A stretch of 64,000 nt of DNA from Arenicellales bacterium (GCA_028284225.1 JANQSD010000002.1:105957-169956), one strand, 5' to 3'; counted from the stretch's first letter, positions 43,872 to 53,918 are shown. Numbers and translations are program-made. The notes: generated by a model from the sequence alone, not told the origin.

Positions 43872-44268
43872 TGTATAGCCTCCATAAGATTTATAGTTAT
43901 TAATTGAACATATGTCGTGTTCAGTTTATAGATTACAATTATGACTACTTTAAAATCAATGTGAATAATTCACATTTATTGGTGGGAAGGTAAGCCGAAA
44001 TAAAATAACTGTGTTTACTCAGAGTGTATAGATCCTTTCTCGTTCAATCATACAAACCTCCCTTGCTATTGTAGAAAGCAAACATTTGTAATCTACGCTC
44101 ATGCTAAGTTACTCCTAAAACCAACATGAAGCATTATAAGTTACTAAAGTAAATATTAATTTTTTTTAACCAGAAGATTTTTATGCATGCCAGGCACTTG
44201 CCTAGGTGCTGGATAAGCCATACTGGATTATTTCGACGTTTAAAATGAGATTGTCTTTCAATGCTTTG
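43872..44268. other. 397-bp gene-free, AT-rich gap
   Basis: The gap lies upstream of the exported-protein gene and downstream of the polysaccharide operon. It holds the palindrome at 43958–43976 and a weak imperfect hairpin near 44191–44213 (CCAGGCAC…GGTGCTGG) that might help end the polysaccharide operon. A plus-strand frame starting at 44206 runs into a glycosyltransferase gene and is a shadow. Confidence 0.5.
43958..43976. promoter_or_regulatory. 19-bp perfect palindrome, likely operator
   Basis: AATGTGAATAATTCACATT is symmetrical except for its central base. It lies 87 bp upstream of the exported-protein start. It resembles a CRP site but the spacer is five rather than six bases, so another dimeric regulator is more likely. 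Confidence 0.5.
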
Positions 44269-46320
44269 TTACAGCAGATCTTTATTCGACTTGTTTATAC
44301 TTATAGAAAGTTGTTCAATATGAACTCTGGCTTTATTACCCAACGAATGTCGATAATTCGTGTCCTCGATCAACTGTTTCAGTTTAACGATTGCATCTTC
44401 ATAATCTATATCTGCCCACTTTGTATTCAAATCATGATATTGGCCAAAGGGATCCTCACAAGGCACTAACTTATAGCTAACCAGTTCCGCCGTATTCTCT
44501 GTCATATATTCAAGATTGCCCGACCAACCAGTTGCGATAACTGCTTTACCCATCAGCATGGCTTTGGCGGGCAACAATCCCAGACCCTCAGCTCGATGGA
44601 ATGACGCATAAATATCATGTGAAGCAATCAACGTGTCGAGCTCTGTGTCACTAAGCGAATCAGAAATGACCGAAGTATCCGGGCATTCCTCAACCAGGGC
44701 CATTAATTTTTCATGCCTGCCTGGATAATGGCTTACAGAACCCACTTTTAACGTCAAATGACAAGACTGATTACTATTTTTACTTACACTTTGAAAAACT
44801 TTTATTAATGCTTCAGGATTCTTTCTGGCCAGACTTGACCCTAAGTTGAATACCGTGAGTACCTTCACAACGTTGTTATTTTTGAACTCACTTACTTCGA
44901 TATCGGCTTTGGGTTTTTGAAGTAATAAATCTAACTTAACGAGTTTGATAGGTATAGTTAAGTGTTTACTCAAAATATCAAAAATATATTCTGACGAGAC
45001 CCAAACTTCATCAAACCATTTGATATAACGTTTCCAATCTTCTGGGAACGAGTCAAGCTCCCACCACCAGTATCCTATTACTTTTTTGTTCCTGAATTTT
45101 GAAAATTTTATTTTACTTAGATACTGGACCCCTTGAGGAGGGTTTAAACATAGAATCAAAGTCCCGCCATCAGAATCAGGTTGTTCCTTTTCACCCCATG
45201 GATAAGATTGATTATAGAAGTAACCCGCCACATCACATTGATTAATTTTCTTATCAGGAAAAGTTTTCTCTAGTGTCTCAAACAATAACTTTGCCGCTTC
45301 TGAGAGCCCGGTTGGCCAGCTCAATAAACCTGCCACATAAACATTACCCGGCTTGATTTTATTTAGTCTTTTTACTCCGAGTTTATAGACAGAACCCTGA
45401 ACCAAAGACCATTTAGTTAATTGCAAGGTTTTTCTGGAAATTTTGGCGATGAATTTTTGCTGTTGTCTGAATTCCTCAACCCTGGCGCTATATCTCCTCA
45501 CCTTTTCCAGAGTATCTTGCCAATGTGTCTTAGGATCATACTTAGTAGACAGTTGATTAAAATATCCACGTTCCGTGTAATTTGATGAATAATAATTTTC
45601 GAAATCAAACCTTTCAGGCACTACGTGCCAGGGCCAATGGCTAGGATCCTGGGGCCAGCACATGGTTCTAAACACCTGCGGAGAATGGAACTTATCAGAA
45701 TGGAATTTTTGAGCATAATTAAAGTATAAATTCCATTCTTCAAGCTTTTTTATTTCCAGGATATCTGCCATAAAATAATCCGACATTTCACGAAATATAT
45801 CTCTATTTATGATCTGTGGCATATGACTGGAATATTGAAGCGTTGGCATCTTATGCTTTTTGAGCAGTTGATAACAGTTAAATTGAGCATCACTATAGCT
45901 ATCTGTCATTTTTAATAGTTTTCTTTTTGGCGCCCAACTCATCCACTTTTTTGTGTCGTAAAAATAGAAACTGTTATATTTGCCTTCGCTTAAGTAATAC
46001 TCGGGATCGATATGTACCAGTGGCCGGTAATCATCATCGGACATAATAAAATGCTGGTTGACGTATTCACTTTGAATTACTCCAATTCTTAGTAATAAGT
46101 TAGTGACAGCATGATCATTGCTACTTTCTATAATGGATTTATAATCTGCAAGAATACTTTCTTCATCAATAACACGGGCACCCTCGATAGCTGAAAAATC
46201 ATTCACCATATTTTGAGGGCAAAAAATTAAAAATTCCTTGATGAAAGGCATGAACTCCCTAATATATGGTAAAGAAAGCTCTAAACTTTTAGCCCTGTTG
46301 GATATATAGACAATTTGCAT
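44269..46320 (-). CDS. large two-part glycosyltransferase (C-terminal GT4)
   Basis: The protein has 683 residues. Residues about 330–680 form a GT4-type GT-B enzyme: GNVYVAGLLSWPTGLSEAAK, GYWWWELDSFPEDWKRYI, VFNLGSSLARKNPEALIKVF and ASFHRAEGLGLLPAKAMLMGKAV with the donor-site Glu. Residues 1–320 are a separate domain with SEYVNQHFIMSDDDYRPL (acidic, metal-binding-like) that may be a second transferase; I cannot assign it. It is the last gene of the minus-strand polysaccharide operon. Confidence 0.82.
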   Translation of the reverse strand: MQIVYISNRAKSLELSLPYIREFMPFIKEFLIFCPQNMVNDFSAIEGARVIDEESILADYKSIIESSNDHAVTNLLLRIGVIQSEYVNQHFIMSDDDYRPLVHIDPEYYLSEGKYNSFYFYDTKKWMSWAPKRKLLKMTDSYSDAQFNCYQLLKKHKMPTLQYSSHMPQIINRDIFREMSDYFMADILEIKKLEEWNLYFNYAQKFHSDKFHSPQVFRTMCWPQDPSHWPWHVVPERFDFENYYSSNYTERGYFNQLSTKYDPKTHWQDTLEKVRRYSARVEEFRQQQKFIAKISRKTLQLTKWSLVQGSVYKLGVKRLNKIKPGNVYVAGLLSWPTGLSEAAKLLFETLEKTFPDKKINQCDVAGYFYNQSYPWGEKEQPDSDGGTLILCLNPPQGVQYLSKIKFSKFRNKKVIGYWWWELDSFPEDWKRYIKWFDEVWVSSEYIFDILSKHLTIPIKLVKLDLLLQKPKADIEVSEFKNNNVVKVLTVFNLGSSLARKNPEALIKVFQSVSKNSNQSCHLTLKVGSVSHYPGRHEKLMALVEECPDTSVISDSLSDTELDTLIASHDIYASFHRAEGLGLLPAKAMLMGKAVIATGWSGNLEYMTENTAELVSYKLVPCEDPFGQYHDLNTKWADIDYEDAIVKLKQLIEDTNYRHSLGNKARVHIEQLSISINKSNKDLL

Positions 46321-46331
46321 GGACTAAAATA

Positions 46332-48440
46332 TCAATGAAGTGTAAATTTTTGACCCGCAGAGACTAGTGTATACCCCAAATGAGTATCAAAGCTGTAACT
46401 TAAAATTTCCCTCGTTTCCTTATCTATAGTAACGATATTGAGCCCACGTTTATTCTTCGAATAATCCACATCATTGATAACGATTTTGGAAAGATTCCCT
46501 GTATTTTTACCGCCGCTAATAACGTCAATAGAGTAGGAATCTAATAAGTGTCTAAAATTAGTCGATTTATTCTCAGCCAATTGTTCATTGACGAGTTTGT
46601 CGCCATCAAAAATTGCCCCATATGATCCTCTATAAGTTAGAGTTGAAATTTGACTCCCTCGCTGACTCGCTAAATCTATAAAACTCTTAGGTAACTTCCT
46701 TGTAGCTTCATCTCTTACTGAGATAATAATGATTTTGTTTTGGCTTAAAGTAAATATATCGTCCAATCGCAAATAATTTTCTCTCTGAAGATCAGTTAAG
46801 GAGCCGGGTTCTTTAAATTCAGGTGCAACTACCAAATAGTTATCTAACAATCCAGATGTGACACTGTCGTCATACTTTATGGCATCACTTATTTGTAAAT
46901 CAGGTAAGATGTAAAGTGTATCGGGTTTGTATTCCCCATTAAAAAAAGCCTGAGTTTCCGCTCTCGAATTTGGATTTCTATCCTGTCCTCTAGCCACATA
47001 GCCAACGTTAAATGTTTTACCATTATTAACGGCATAAAGTGCAAACGGAACATAGTTATTGTGATGGCGCTTGGCGGGCATAAAAGCTATATGTTTGTAT
47101 TGAGAAAGCAGTTTATCCCAATCTTCTGATTTCAGCGGTGTTTGCCACTGGTAATTAGCCAGACGATTCCAAAACTGATGATTTATCTTTGTCAGATTCG
47201 GATATAAATCTATCACCTGAATAGTAAGTGCTATGCTCAAAAGGGTTATTGAGAAAAATCTTGATAATTTTTTTACTACTGCAACATATGAAAATAATAA
47301 TAGCAAGTATGAAACAATCCAAAAAAACCGACCTGATGATCTAAAAGTAGTGAGCTTTTCATAAAGGATATCTGGAATGGGGATGCGAAACAAAACACGA
47401 TCACCCCAAACAATTGTATTTGAAATTGCAAATATCGTTAAAATTAACATTAGCCCTAATAATGGCAAATATTTCATTGATATATGGAGTTTTGTAATCA
47501 AAGCCCAAATGACAAAACCACTGACAACCAAAAATAGTATTCCAGCTCCTGGATAGTTATAACCCTCATATTGACCTAAGATAGCTGGTTTATAACTATT
47601 GATAAATACACTTGGAAAAAAATCAATCTCACCACGCATCGTGGGTGAGAAATAAGAAAGCAAATTCATAGAATAGAACCCAAAATTTCCACTTTGAGCT
47701 CCCTCGACACCGATCACGAAGTATCCTATCGCATGCATTACTATATAGGACATTGCTAAGGTAGTTAAGGGCCAGCCGACTAGAAAAAAATATCGCCTTG
47801 ATTTATCAACCAAAAACATTTTGATCAAATAAAATGCGTAGATGCTAAATGCCATCGTAAAAATGTAAAAATTTATTCCACTGCTAAATATAAGCAGCAA
47901 ACTCCAAAGAAATACCTTATTTCGCGAATGCTGAATAACGTAGAAATAAATTGACCCCAAAATAATCCAGTGAAAAGATATAGGCACATGTCCCCATGAA
48001 CGCAAGATAAAAACAGGCATCAGTAAGAAGAAACAAACACCTATAATCTGCTCTGGAAACTTGTCGGTAAATTGCCGCACTAATAAACAGGCAAACAACC
48101 CCTGTAGCATAAAGTTGATTAAAACTAACGCCCCATGATACTGAAAATTAGCTGGCAGAACCGAATCGAATAACTTTAAAAAAATCGCAACAATAGGAAC
48201 TGCATCTGCGAAAACTATACTTGTTGCAAACGGGTAGGTATAGTTATTAATCAAGCCAAGTGGATAGCTCCACGGTTCTGCACGTAAAAACTGCCAAGAT
48301 AAGTAATATGTAGCTGCATCACCTCCCATCATCCAATCAACAAAAGTTGGGTCAACCCGTTTAACCCCATAAAGGTAAAGGCCCAAAAACAAACCTACCA
48401 ATGAGGCAAATACTAATGAATATCTATCTAAACCCCTCAT
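46332..48440 (-). CDS. multispanning membrane protein, DUF6311-like (possible GT-C)
   Basis: This roughly 702-residue inner-membrane protein has about 12 membrane segments in residues 5–430 and a soluble C-terminal domain. The opening YGVKRVDPTFVDWMMGGDAATYYLSWQFLRAEPWSYPLGLI is typical of DUF6311, probably a GT-C-fold sugar transferase using lipid-linked donors. ATG 48438–48440 has AAAGGA just upstream and is preferred to a TTG at 48473. It lies 11 bp before the last glycosyltransferase gene. Confidence 0.8.
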   Translation of the reverse strand: MRGLDRYSLVFASLVGLFLGLYLYGVKRVDPTFVDWMMGGDAATYYLSWQFLRAEPWSYPLGLINNYTYPFATSIVFADAVPIVAIFLKLFDSVLPANFQYHGALVLINFMLQGLFACLLVRQFTDKFPEQIIGVCFFLLMPVFILRSWGHVPISFHWIILGSIYFYVIQHSRNKVFLWSLLLIFSSGINFYIFTMAFSIYAFYLIKMFLVDKSRRYFFLVGWPLTTLAMSYIVMHAIGYFVIGVEGAQSGNFGFYSMNLLSYFSPTMRGEIDFFPSVFINSYKPAILGQYEGYNYPGAGILFLVVSGFVIWALITKLHISMKYLPLLGLMLILTIFAISNTIVWGDRVLFRIPIPDILYEKLTTFRSSGRFFWIVSYLLLLFSYVAVVKKLSRFFSITLLSIALTIQVIDLYPNLTKINHQFWNRLANYQWQTPLKSEDWDKLLSQYKHIAFMPAKRHHNNYVPFALYAVNNGKTFNVGYVARGQDRNPNSRAETQAFFNGEYKPDTLYILPDLQISDAIKYDDSVTSGLLDNYLVVAPEFKEPGSLTDLQRENYLRLDDIFTLSQNKIIIISVRDEATRKLPKSFIDLASQRGSQISTLTYRGSYGAIFDGDKLVNEQLAENKSTNFRHLLDSYSIDVISGGKNTGNLSKIVINDVDYSKNKRGLNIVTIDKETREILSYSFDTHLGYTLVSAGQKFTLH

Positions 48441-48465
48441 TTGTCCTTTAGGAACTCGTCTAAAG

Positions 48466-49107
48466 TTAATCAACCTTCTTAGCCCTGATAAACATCTGTT
48501 TGCCCAGCGGACTAAACGGTAGTTTCAAATAAGTTTTAATCAGAAAAGGTGAAACTGGCAGGCGTGATTTAATACTAAGCGGCAAAAATCTTGGATGCGT
48601 TTCAAAAACTTCGAATTGATTAGCTTCCAGAAAATCTGACATACTAACATCGGAATAAATAGCGACATGGGTATAATCGTCGAAATATTCACGATAGGCA
48701 TATTTATAGTTTGGCTGAAGAATATTAAGCGTGCCACCTGCTTTAAGTTTTTCGTGGATAATCTTAAGACACTGGGATAAATGATCTTGGGAAATATGCT
48801 CGAAAATATTACTAGCAAAAATAAAATCTAGCGAAGCGGGTTCTACAAATGAATCAATATCAGCGATATCGCCTACTTTAGTTTGCACAGGCTCTTGTGC
48901 ATATTTTTCGATACCGGGCCAAAGATCAATTGCAAATTTCTTATCCGCACTGATGTTATTAATAAAGTCACAATAACCAGCACCCAGTTCCAATACTGAC
49001 GCTGATTCAGGAATTAGTTTATTAAAATAGGCATCACACAGCGTTTGCCAAAGAACACTGCGATTTTTGTCATAAGCAAACCGTGATTCATGATAACCGT
49101 CAATCAT
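48466..49107 (-). CDS. class I SAM-dependent methyltransferase
   Basis: The 213-residue methyltransferase shows the SAM-binding motif I SVLELGAGYCDFINN (about residues 37–51), an acidic motif II (FAIDLWPGIEKY) and FIFASNIFEHISQDHLSQCLK. It likely methylates a sugar or lipid-linked glycan. Its start overlaps the end of the upstream GT2 gene by eight bases. Confidence 0.87.
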   Translation of the reverse strand: MIDGYHESRFAYDKNRSVLWQTLCDAYFNKLIPESASVLELGAGYCDFINNISADKKFAIDLWPGIEKYAQEPVQTKVGDIADIDSFVEPASLDFIFASNIFEHISQDHLSQCLKIIHEKLKAGGTLNILQPNYKYAYREYFDDYTHVAIYSDVSMSDFLEANQFEVFETHPRFLPLSIKSRLPVSPFLIKTYLKLPFSPLGKQMFIRAKKVD

Positions 49108-50089
49108 TGGCTTTCCATCCGAATAGTATTCCTTTCATCATTTTCATCCCAAGTTTCGCAGCAATCCAATTGTCGACATTGCCTCCCTTGCTTACTCCTA
49201 CCCTGGCATGGAAACTTATAGGACACTCAACTACTGTAAATTCATTTTCCAAGGCAATGTCAAGTAAATACGGATTGAACTCCAAGTTGATATTCGGGTC
49301 AAGTTTCGGCAAAAGCTTTTTTAATGATTGATTACGACATAGTTTATAGGTGGTCCCTACATCGGTCAGGGTTACTTTACCTAAATGCTTAAGTTCTAGT
49401 AACTTTGCAACAAACAGATTGCCGTAATACATGAAAACTGTCAATTGAGTATCGTGGCTTCTTAATTGTTCTACTGTCCTGGTTCCGTTGACCAGATCTA
49501 CATGAGGAATATATGCGAGTAATTTATCTATATCGTAAGCCCTAAATGTCCGGTCTCCTTCACATAACAATGTCATATCCGTATCAGAATATTTGACCCC
49601 CTCACTTAACGCCCGGAACACGCAGGCACCATAGCCTTGCCTCGGTTCATTAAAAACAATAGCACCAGCCGACTCGGCAACTTCGATTGTTTTATCAACG
49701 CTGTTATTGCTAATCACTATTACTCGTTTAACCAGGGGATTATTTTTAAAATCCTCGACTGCTTCAGCAATACTCAGCTCATCATTGTAGGCTGTCAATA
49801 CAACTGTAATGAGCGGATTATTAACGTTCTGATAGCTCAATAAATGCTGCCCTTTTTTCTTGGGCAGAAAATACAAAATATCGAACAGGATTAGAATAAA
49901 TCCAATCATCAGCGGTATGCCGCTGTACCAGACCAGTGCCTGATTAAACTCAACAAAACTCTCACCAAACAATAAGCGTCTGGGCAAAGCCAAACCAAAA
50001 CCCATTAAGTAAATCAATATTCCAATAACAATAAAGACTGCCCCGAATGGGGCTAATCTAATTTTCGGTAGTCTAGATAAATTAAACAC
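49100..50089 (-). CDS. GT2-family glycosyltransferase, membrane-anchored
   Basis: The 329-residue protein has two N-terminal membrane segments (about 13–35 and 52–75) followed by a GT-A catalytic domain: PLITVVLTAYNDELSIAEAVEDF, VIVISNNSVDKT and EPRQGYGACVFRAL. The usual DxD is represented by CEGDRTF. It resembles dolichol-phosphate-mannose-synthase-type or undecaprenyl-sugar-forming enzymes, which would supply the adjacent GT-C-like protein with a lipid-linked donor; that link is inference. Confidence 0.87.
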   Translation of the reverse strand: MFNLSRLPKIRLAPFGAVFIVIGILIYLMGFGLALPRRLLFGESFVEFNQALVWYSGIPLMIGFILILFDILYFLPKKKGQHLLSYQNVNNPLITVVLTAYNDELSIAEAVEDFKNNPLVKRVIVISNNSVDKTIEVAESAGAIVFNEPRQGYGACVFRALSEGVKYSDTDMTLLCEGDRTFRAYDIDKLLAYIPHVDLVNGTRTVEQLRSHDTQLTVFMYYGNLFVAKLLELKHLGKVTLTDVGTTYKLCRNQSLKKLLPKLDPNINLEFNPYLLDIALENEFTVVECPISFHARVGVSKGGNVDNWIAAKLGMKMMKGILFGWKAND

Positions 50090-50115
50090 TATTGATTATT
50101 CCGTATAACGGTATT

Positions 50116-51087
50116 TTACTTACTAGAATTATTTTTTTGCTGTTGTTCGAACACCTTTAATTTCTGCCGTGCTTGTGCCAGATCGTATTCAAGCTCTCTA
50201 AAAAGACTATTTGTCGGATAATTATAGCTGAGAGAAATTGTTTCCAGACTTTTATCTTCTTCTTTAAAACTTGCACAAATCAAACCATCACCACTAAATG
50301 ACTCAGTAACATTATGTTTTGCAATGATATGTGCACCTTTATCCAAGAGAAACTTGACACAATTTTGATGTGTCAGCGGATCATTTGAAATTGAGTGATG
50401 GTGTGTCGAGATAATTACAAAACGTATAACTCCTTGCTCGATACAACCCGATGCACCTTGCAACATCTCTAACTCATAACCTTGAATATCGCATAGCAAC
50501 ATATCAATAGAGCTAATATTCTTCAATTTAACAAAACTATCAACTGAAACCAGAGGAATTTGCCGCACTACACTGTCACTTTCACACCGAAAGTCAATGC
50601 TGTCTACGGGCATTCTTGAGATCGCAGCCTGAAAGAAATCTCCTTTCATATTATTCAGTTTAAAGTTTTTTTGGCCAATGCCAAGATTATTAGGATCAGG
50701 TTCAATTAGAAAGTTATTTGCATTCTTGACCATTTTTTGAAACCAGAGTGAGTAATATGCCCAAAAACTACCCAACTCTAGCATGGTTCCTCCATCTGGA
50801 ATTAACCTAACTAATTGGTCAAATACTTTTTCTTCCTGTGGCTCATGGTGGCCACGCAATTGACGGATAATTTCTGTCATCCAGGCACCATAGTAACAAT
50901 CCTGAACAATCTTGATACCATTATGCATTAATTGATAATTACAACCCGATTGCTCAAACATTAAGCCAGCATCAATTACTTTAGGTATATCATCACTATC
51001 CCTACAGTTGATAGTCATGGTTATTCGACGCTTCTCTTCTGCTGTAAAAGACGAAGAATCTAAGTATTGCTCAATATCGATTTCCAA
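50116..51087 (-). CDS. FkbM-family methyltransferase
   Basis: This 323-residue SAM methyltransferase has motif I in GTMLELGSFWAYYSLWF and the FkbM acidic loop SIDMLLCDIQGYELEMLQGA. FkbM enzymes O-methylate sugars and polyketides. A C-terminal Gln/Lys-rich helix (about 295–323) could form a coiled coil. It lies between the Wzt ATPase and the GT2 gene. Confidence 0.87.
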   Translation of the reverse strand: MEIDIEQYLDSSSFTAEEKRRITMTINCRDSDDIPKVIDAGLMFEQSGCNYQLMHNGIKIVQDCYYGAWMTEIIRQLRGHHEPQEEKVFDQLVRLIPDGGTMLELGSFWAYYSLWFQKMVKNANNFLIEPDPNNLGIGQKNFKLNNMKGDFFQAAISRMPVDSIDFRCESDSVVRQIPLVSVDSFVKLKNISSIDMLLCDIQGYELEMLQGASGCIEQGVIRFVIISTHHHSISNDPLTHQNCVKFLLDKGAHIIAKHNVTESFSGDGLICASFKEEDKSLETISLSYNYPTNSLFRELEYDLAQARQKLKVFEQQQKNNSSK

Positions 51088-51156
51088 GAGAGTCTGACCA
51101 TTGTTTAAAGGCCGATAATTATCGGTTGTCTTAATGTTATATTCAATATGATCGCC

Positions 51157-52383
51157 TTAGTTGTCAGTTAACTCTGTGATTTCTATAATCGGTTCATTCC
51201 AAACACAACCTGAAAATTTTGTTTTATCGTTATTTACCACATCAAAAACCAGGGCCAAATCTTTCCACTCATAATTAACATCTATATGAGTCTCCGATCC
51301 AGTTAATGCTAATGACACTGAATAGCTGCCTGGCCCAAAATTCATTGGAAAATGAATTCTATACTCAATTTGTTGATTTGCTTTCAGGTCATGAAGAGCT
51401 TGTTCGGTATACCAAGTATTTGTTCCATATAGTTCCTGGCCCAGTCGACCTTTAATCATATAACCTAATACTAATGTCGGAATATCAACATAAATCCTAG
51501 CTCGCACTATTAATATTGCGTCTTCACCGACATTAGCAATTTCAATTTCATTTCCTTTTTGATTAATTAACTTGGTCGAAACCACTTTTGCTTCACCAGT
51601 CCCTGATGAAGTTTGAACCCGATTATCACCAAGTGTTTTTGTCTGAACAGTTGCTTTTTCTTTTTCAGCGATCAACGCATTATAAAAGTCCAGAACCACT
51701 TCAGGTTTTTCATCTTTAATCACTTGGCCTTTTTCAAGCAAAATAGCCCTATCACACAGACGTTGTATTGCAGCACGATCATGCGAAACAATAAGTAATG
51801 TAGTGCCTAATTCTCGAAACTTCCGTATCCTCTGGAAACTTTTATGCTGAAAATAACTATCACCAACAGACAAGGCCTCATCAACGATTAATATATCCGG
51901 CCTGAGAGCCGTTGCCACTGCAAATGCCACCCTCATCTTCATGCCACTAGAATAGGTACGTACAGGCTGATTAAAATATTCACCAATCTCTGCAAATTCT
52001 TCAATATCTGGCATTATTTGCTCTATCACTTTATTATTGAATCCCATTAACGAGGCAGTATGGCGCGCATTATTACGACCCGAGCGTTCTGGATTAAATC
52101 CCATCCCTAATTCCAAAATAGCGGAGATCCTTCCTTTTACATTTACTGTTCCCTCAGTAGCACGAAGTGTTCCCGTAATGATTTTTAACAAGGTACTCTT
52201 GCCCGCACCATTTTCTCCTACAATTCCAATTGCCTCACCTGGCTTAATTGAAAAACTAATGTGACGAAGCACCCATTTTTGGGTCATAGGAGTTTGCTCA
52301 ACAAACCAGTTTGCCATTCGATGCCATTCAGTTTTATAAGTACAAAACGCCTTACCTACATTAGCTACCTCAAGCAAACTCAT
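51157..52383 (-). CDS. wzt: polysaccharide ABC exporter ATPase (Wzt) with glycan-binding C-domain
   Basis: The 408-residue ATPase drives export of lipid-linked glycan through Wzm. Walker A GENGAGKST is at residues 56–64, the signature in YSSGMKMRVAFAVA and Walker B ILIVDEALSVGD. Residues about 265–405 are the extra β-sandwich of O-antigen Wzt proteins (RIYVDIPTLVLGYMIKGRLG, YGTNTW) that recognises the finished chain's end modification. The many methyltransferases here could supply such a cap. It overlaps wzm by four bases. Confidence 0.93.
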   Translation of the reverse strand: MSLLEVANVGKAFCTYKTEWHRMANWFVEQTPMTQKWVLRHISFSIKPGEAIGIVGENGAGKSTLLKIITGTLRATEGTVNVKGRISAILELGMGFNPERSGRNNARHTASLMGFNNKVIEQIMPDIEEFAEIGEYFNQPVRTYSSGMKMRVAFAVATALRPDILIVDEALSVGDSYFQHKSFQRIRKFRELGTTLLIVSHDRAAIQRLCDRAILLEKGQVIKDEKPEVVLDFYNALIAEKEKATVQTKTLGDNRVQTSSGTGEAKVVSTKLINQKGNEIEIANVGEDAILIVRARIYVDIPTLVLGYMIKGRLGQELYGTNTWYTEQALHDLKANQQIEYRIHFPMNFGPGSYSVSLALTGSETHIDVNYEWKDLALVFDVVNNDKTKFSGCVWNEPIIEITELTDN

Positions 52384-53174
52384 AAAACGTCAACCATCTC
52401 CGGGCTAGCCTTTTTGAACAGAAAAAAACCAATAAAGAGCAATATTAAAGAAAAAATGAATACTGATAAAAGACTCAATAAATCAGGTGAATTGCGATAA
52501 GCCAGTACATCATGAAAGGCTTCGACTACAGGAAACATCGGATTAAAATTGAGCCAAAACTTAAATCTGTCAGGAAGAATTGAGACTGGATATATAATTG
52601 GTGTAAACCAAAAGCCTAATTGCAAAACAATAGGCATAACAACGCTTACGTCTCTAACAAAAACATTCAATATACCGGCAATTAATCCTAAACTTAAAGC
52701 CAGAGTAATTAATACTATTGTAACTGGGATAATCCAAAATATATTCGGCCCAGGAAAATGCTTTAACAGTAAAAAAATAATCACGACAGCAATAAGAAGA
52801 AAGAAGAAGTTAACTAAATTTACTCCTAAAGTAATAATGGGTAATGCAATCTTAGGGAAAACCATTTTCTTCATTAGATTAGCGTTTTTAATAAAAAGTG
52901 AAACACAACTATTGATAATTCCAGAAAACAGACTCCAGGCTACGATACCCGAAGTAATGTAAATAGCATAAGAATAATCACTAGAAATAGTTTCTAATTT
53001 GGCGCCTAATACGGCCGACAGAACGATGGCATACATTGAAACTTGAACCAATGGATGGAGAATCATCCATAAACCACCAACGCTACTTCGAGAAAATCGA
53101 GAAACGATATCACGCTGAATTGAGTTAATGATAAATTTACGATATTTCCATATGCTTTTTAGTAATTCGGTCAT
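52380..53174 (-). CDS. wzm: polysaccharide ABC exporter permease (Wzm)
   Basis: This 264-residue ABC-2-type permease has about six membrane segments. It opens with SIWKYRKFIINSIQRDIVSRF and shows SSVGGLWMILHPLVQVSMYAIVLSAV and GFWFTPIIYPVSILPD, all typical of O-antigen/teichoic-acid exporters. It pairs with the overlapping wzt gene to move undecaprenyl-linked polysaccharide to the periplasm. Confidence 0.93.
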   Translation of the reverse strand: MTELLKSIWKYRKFIINSIQRDIVSRFSRSSVGGLWMILHPLVQVSMYAIVLSAVLGAKLETISSDYSYAIYITSGIVAWSLFSGIINSCVSLFIKNANLMKKMVFPKIALPIITLGVNLVNFFFLLIAVVIIFLLLKHFPGPNIFWIIPVTIVLITLALSLGLIAGILNVFVRDVSVVMPIVLQLGFWFTPIIYPVSILPDRFKFWLNFNPMFPVVEAFHDVLAYRNSPDLLSLLSVFIFSLILLFIGFFLFKKASPEMVDVL

Positions 53175-53189
53175 GGAACTCGTATAGGT

Positions 53190-53795
53190 TTAGTTTGTAT
53201 GCTTTAACTCAAGCAATTCTTCTAATAGCTTATCCATCACTGGAATTCCTTTAGGCAATAAACACCAAAACCTCTCAATGATTATTTGTTGTCGATTCAT
53301 CTCCTTGGCGAGAAAGGCTACTTCATTTTTTATATCTGGAAAGTTATCGCAATAGTCATCACCACAAATAATTCCTTCTGGTTTTACCCATCGACTCCAA
53401 AATTCTAAATTAGACTTCAAAACCGGATTAGTATGCACAGAGTCTTCGTAATATATGTCAATTTGTTTGTTCCAATCACGAACATCATTCGGACTGAAGC
53501 CTTGGATTGCAACAAGATTGCGACAATCAGAGGTATAAATCTTAAATTGTTCAATTCCATACTTAATACCATAGCGTTCTTCAATTGGTCTTACACCTTT
53601 ATTTCCTTGCCATGGATCAATACAGTAAATCGTTGCACTTGGATCAATTGACTGAGACCAAGTCCAGCTTGTTCTGCCGAAAAGGGAACCAATCTCAACC
53701 ACAATACCATTAGCAGGTACAGATGCTGCAACTAATTCAATTGCTTTATGTTGTATCTCGTTGGTCTGGCCGGGAATATTTAAGTTATAAGGCAT
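53190..53795 (-). CDS. class I methyltransferase (CmcI/Methyltransf_24-like)
   Basis: The 201-residue protein has a SAM-type motif I GIVVEIGSLFGRTSWTW and a following YCIDPWQGNKG, the pattern of the small Methyltransf_24/CmcI group, with IDIYYEDSVHTNPVLKSNLEFW further on. It lies 15 bp upstream of wzm in the same operon. Substrate unknown. Confidence 0.8.
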   Translation of the reverse strand: MPYNLNIPGQTNEIQHKAIELVAASVPANGIVVEIGSLFGRTSWTWSQSIDPSATIYCIDPWQGNKGVRPIEERYGIKYGIEQFKIYTSDCRNLVAIQGFSPNDVRDWNKQIDIYYEDSVHTNPVLKSNLEFWSRWVKPEGIICGDDYCDNFPDIKNEVAFLAKEMNRQQIIIERFWCLLPKGIPVMDKLLEELLELKHTN

Positions 53796-53918
53796 GGTGT
53801 TCTACATTCAATCTATGTTGGTTGAGTAATATAATATAGAAAATCGCATTAAGTGAATGAAAATCGGAAATTTCGATATTTAATGATGCTGGTAGATCTT
53901 AATATTTAGCCATAAAGT

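Noticed and set aside
43958..43976. CRP binding site
   Set aside because: The half-sites TGTGA/TCACA are present but the spacer is five bases, not the six CRP requires; recorded as an unassigned palindrome.
44206..44469. 87-codon plus-strand frame
   Set aside because: Most of it is antisense to the C-terminus of the glycosyltransferase at 44269–46320, with no ribosome site or recognisable product.
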